A stretch of DNA of 6,518 bases, from the NCBI GenBank assembly GCA_028865375.1, contig JAGWKJ010000138.1, positions 1-6,518 of the forward strand, written 5' to 3'. The notes under the pieces are model-generated. The model did not search any database, was not told the DNA's origin, and worked only from the letters and a program-made list of their open reading frames with translations. This DNA is from Hyphomicrobiales bacterium (GTDB lineage: Bacteria; Pseudomonadota; Alphaproteobacteria; Rhizobiales; Beijerinckiaceae). Shown here piece after piece: positions 5,805-6,518 of this stretch. Position numbers and translations under genes: made by a program. How positions within the stretch are numbered: position 1 is the first letter of the stretch; the number at the start of each line of letters is the position of its first letter.

Positions 5805-5820
5805 CGGCGCCGCGGCGCCG
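5805..5820. repeat. 16-bp perfect palindrome next to the SBP ribosome-binding site
   Basis: CGGCGCCGCGGCGCCG is its own reverse complement. It starts 3 bp upstream of the GGGAGG ribosome-binding site of the SBP gene, within the likely leader. In RNA it would fold as a 6-bp stem with a CGCG loop and might modulate ribosome access. It is made only of G and C, so chance cannot be excluded. Confidence 0.5.
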
Positions 5821-5860
5821 ATCCGTCGCCCGGGCCGCGCAGCGTCGGCCGGGAATCGCC

Positions 5861-5866
5861 TTGACA
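5861..5866 (+). promoter_or_regulatory. Candidate -35 box for the IclR-family gene
   Basis: TTGACA is an exact -35 consensus on the plus strand in the AT-richer centre of the divergent gap. No good -10 box follows at 16-19 bp (the best is AACTTA at 5885-5890, a poor match). The operator palindrome occupies the would-be spacer, which suits autorepression. I could not call a promoter for the SBP operon on the other strand. Confidence 0.35.
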
Positions 5867-5870
5867 TTTT

Positions 5871-5887
5871 GTTCCGTTGATCGGAAC
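5871..5887. promoter_or_regulatory. Probable IclR-family operator, GTTCCG-N5-CGGAAC
   Basis: GTTCCGTTGATCGGAAC is a perfect palindrome with 6-bp arms and a 5-bp centre. It lies 62 bp upstream of the regulator start and 79 bp upstream of the SBP start, in the only AT-richer patch of the divergent region. The size and TTCCG/CGGAA core fit IclR-family sites as I know them. A half-site ATCGGAA recurs at 5934-5940. Control of both the importer and the regulator from this site is inference from placement. Confidence 0.65.
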
Positions 5888-5949
5888 TTAGTTGCGATTC
5901 ATGGAAGTGTGCCGTCGGTCGCGGCGCGAGTCAATCGGAAAGGGCGGAC

Positions 5950-6518
5950 GTGGCGACGAGGGCGGCGGCGACGAGACGAGCGAAGGGGGGCGCCGCCGCG
6001 CCCGGCGCGCGCGAGGCGTCCTCGCCCGTCGCGCGCGCGCTGTCGCTGCTCGAGACGGTGGCGGGCTTCGCCTCGCCGCCGCGCTTCAGCGAGATCGAGG
6101 GCGCGGCCGGCCTTCCGAAGGCGACGCTGCACCGGATGCTGCGCCTGCTCGAAGGCGAGGGCGCGCTGCGATTCGACGCCCACGCGCGGCGCTATTCGCT
6201 GGGGCTGCGCCTGATCCGGCTGGCGCGCTCGTCGTGGGACAGCGCCTCGCTCGCGGAAGTCGCGCGCCCGCACCTCGATGCGCTGTTCGCCCGCCATGGC
6301 GTGACCCTGCATCTCGCGTGCCTCGACAGCGGCCACGTGCTCTATCTCGACAAGCGCGCCGCGCGCGTCTCTCCCACCATCTTCTCCGCGGTCGGGCGCA
6401 TCGGCCCGGCCTATTGCACCGGCGTCGGCAAGGCGATGCTCGCCGCGCTGCCGGCGGCCGAGCTCGAAGCGGCGATCGCGCGCCAGTCCTTCGAGGCGCA
6501 CACGCCCAACACGATCCG
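5950..6518 (+). CDS. IclR-family transcriptional regulator (3' end beyond the window)
   Basis: The visible 189 residues cover most of an IclR-type protein, a family usually 250-270 long. A basic, alanine-rich N-terminal tail (1-25) precedes a winged helix-turn-helix at about 26-88: SPVARALSLLETVA, the SEIEGAAGLPKATLHRMLRLL helix-turn-helix (47-67, recognition helix near 56-67) and the wing ending RRYSLGLRL. The effector domain begins near 97, with CLDSGHVLYLDKR (124-136), SAVGRIGPAYCTGVGKAML (146-164) where the family has a G...P...TA.GKA pattern, and a downstream helix. Ligand identity cannot be read from this. The start is GTG at 5950, preceded by GGAAAGGG; no other start fits between an upstream TGA (5878-5880) and the domain. 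It diverges from the SBP gene and is the likely local regulator of the importer; whether it represses or activates is not visible. Confidence 0.93.
   Translation, partial: MATRAAATRRAKGGAAAPGAREASSPVARALSLLETVAGFASPPRFSEIEGAAGLPKATLHRMLRLLEGEGALRFDAHARRYSLGLRLIRLARSSWDSASLAEVARPHLDALFARHGVTLHLACLDSGHVLYLDKRAARVSPTIFSAVGRIGPAYCTGVGKAMLAALPAAELEAAIARQSFEAHTPNTI

Larger units (their letters stand above)
5853..5900. repeat. Outer inverted repeat flanking the operator palindrome
   Basis: GAATCGC (5853-5859) and GCGATTC (5894-5900) are perfect 7-bp inverted arms that bracket the GTTCCG palindrome and the TTGACA box. Their centre is about 2.5 bp from that of the inner palindrome, so they are nearly but not exactly concentric. 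They may be accessory half-sites or chance. Confidence 0.4.

Noticed and set aside
5901..5949. ATG at 5901 as an alternative start for the IclR-family gene
   Set aside because: It is in a different reading frame from the helix-turn-helix region, so it cannot be the start without a frameshift, of which there is no sign.
4448..6214. A 588-codon open frame on the plus strand opposite the SBP gene
   Set aside because: It is antisense to a well-supported SBP, its product is rich in Arg, His, Val and Glu without any recognisable domain, and such long mirror frames are normal where third positions are strongly GC-biased. Its end also overlaps the IclR gene in a different frame.

Overview
The window reads as G+C-rich alphaproteobacterial chromosome. 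The evidence is a Rieske protein N-terminus of the Rhodobacter/Rhizobium type, a HemF that stops right after the conserved VRW motif, GTG and TTG starts with GC-biased third positions, and a palindromic repeat with a GCGAAGCAATCCAG core. I recall that repeat type as common in Hyphomicrobiales such as Bradyrhizobium relatives. The order is a moderate-confidence inference, and genus and species cannot be told.

Left part (1-2351), housekeeping. The first 81 codons of petA (Rieske subunit of the cytochrome bc1 complex) run leftward off the window. A 285-bp divergent gap separates it from a rightward pair, trmL (tRNA wobble 2'-O-methyltransferase) and hemF (oxygen-dependent coproporphyrinogen III oxidase), which overlap by 4 bp. 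hemF converges on a leftward yqeY (GatB/YqeY-domain protein), with only 6 bp between the two stops.

Middle (2352-2689). This gap has no convincing gene. It carries a roughly 105-bp imperfect palindromic interspersed repeat and marks the junction between housekeeping genes and an accessory transport module.

Right part (2690-6518), a CUT1-type ABC importer module. On the minus strand the order of transcription is a periplasmic solute-binding protein (SBP), a MalF/UgpA-type permease and a MalG/UgpE-type permease. The two permease genes overlap by one base (TGATG), and two strong RNA hairpins fill the 82-nt gap between the SBP and the first permease. Diverging from the SBP gene on the plus strand is an IclR-family regulator, cut by the window end. 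The shared upstream region holds a perfect GTTCCG-N5-CGGAAC palindrome next to a TTGACA box, which is probably the regulator's operator. No ATPase gene lies in the operon or elsewhere in the window, so the ATPase must come from beyond the window or be shared with other importers. The substrate is most likely a carbohydrate or polyol but cannot be named.

I see no RNA gene, CRISPR array, insertion sequence or clearly new type of system. The least explained content is the importer with its regulator and the structured non-coding elements around it.
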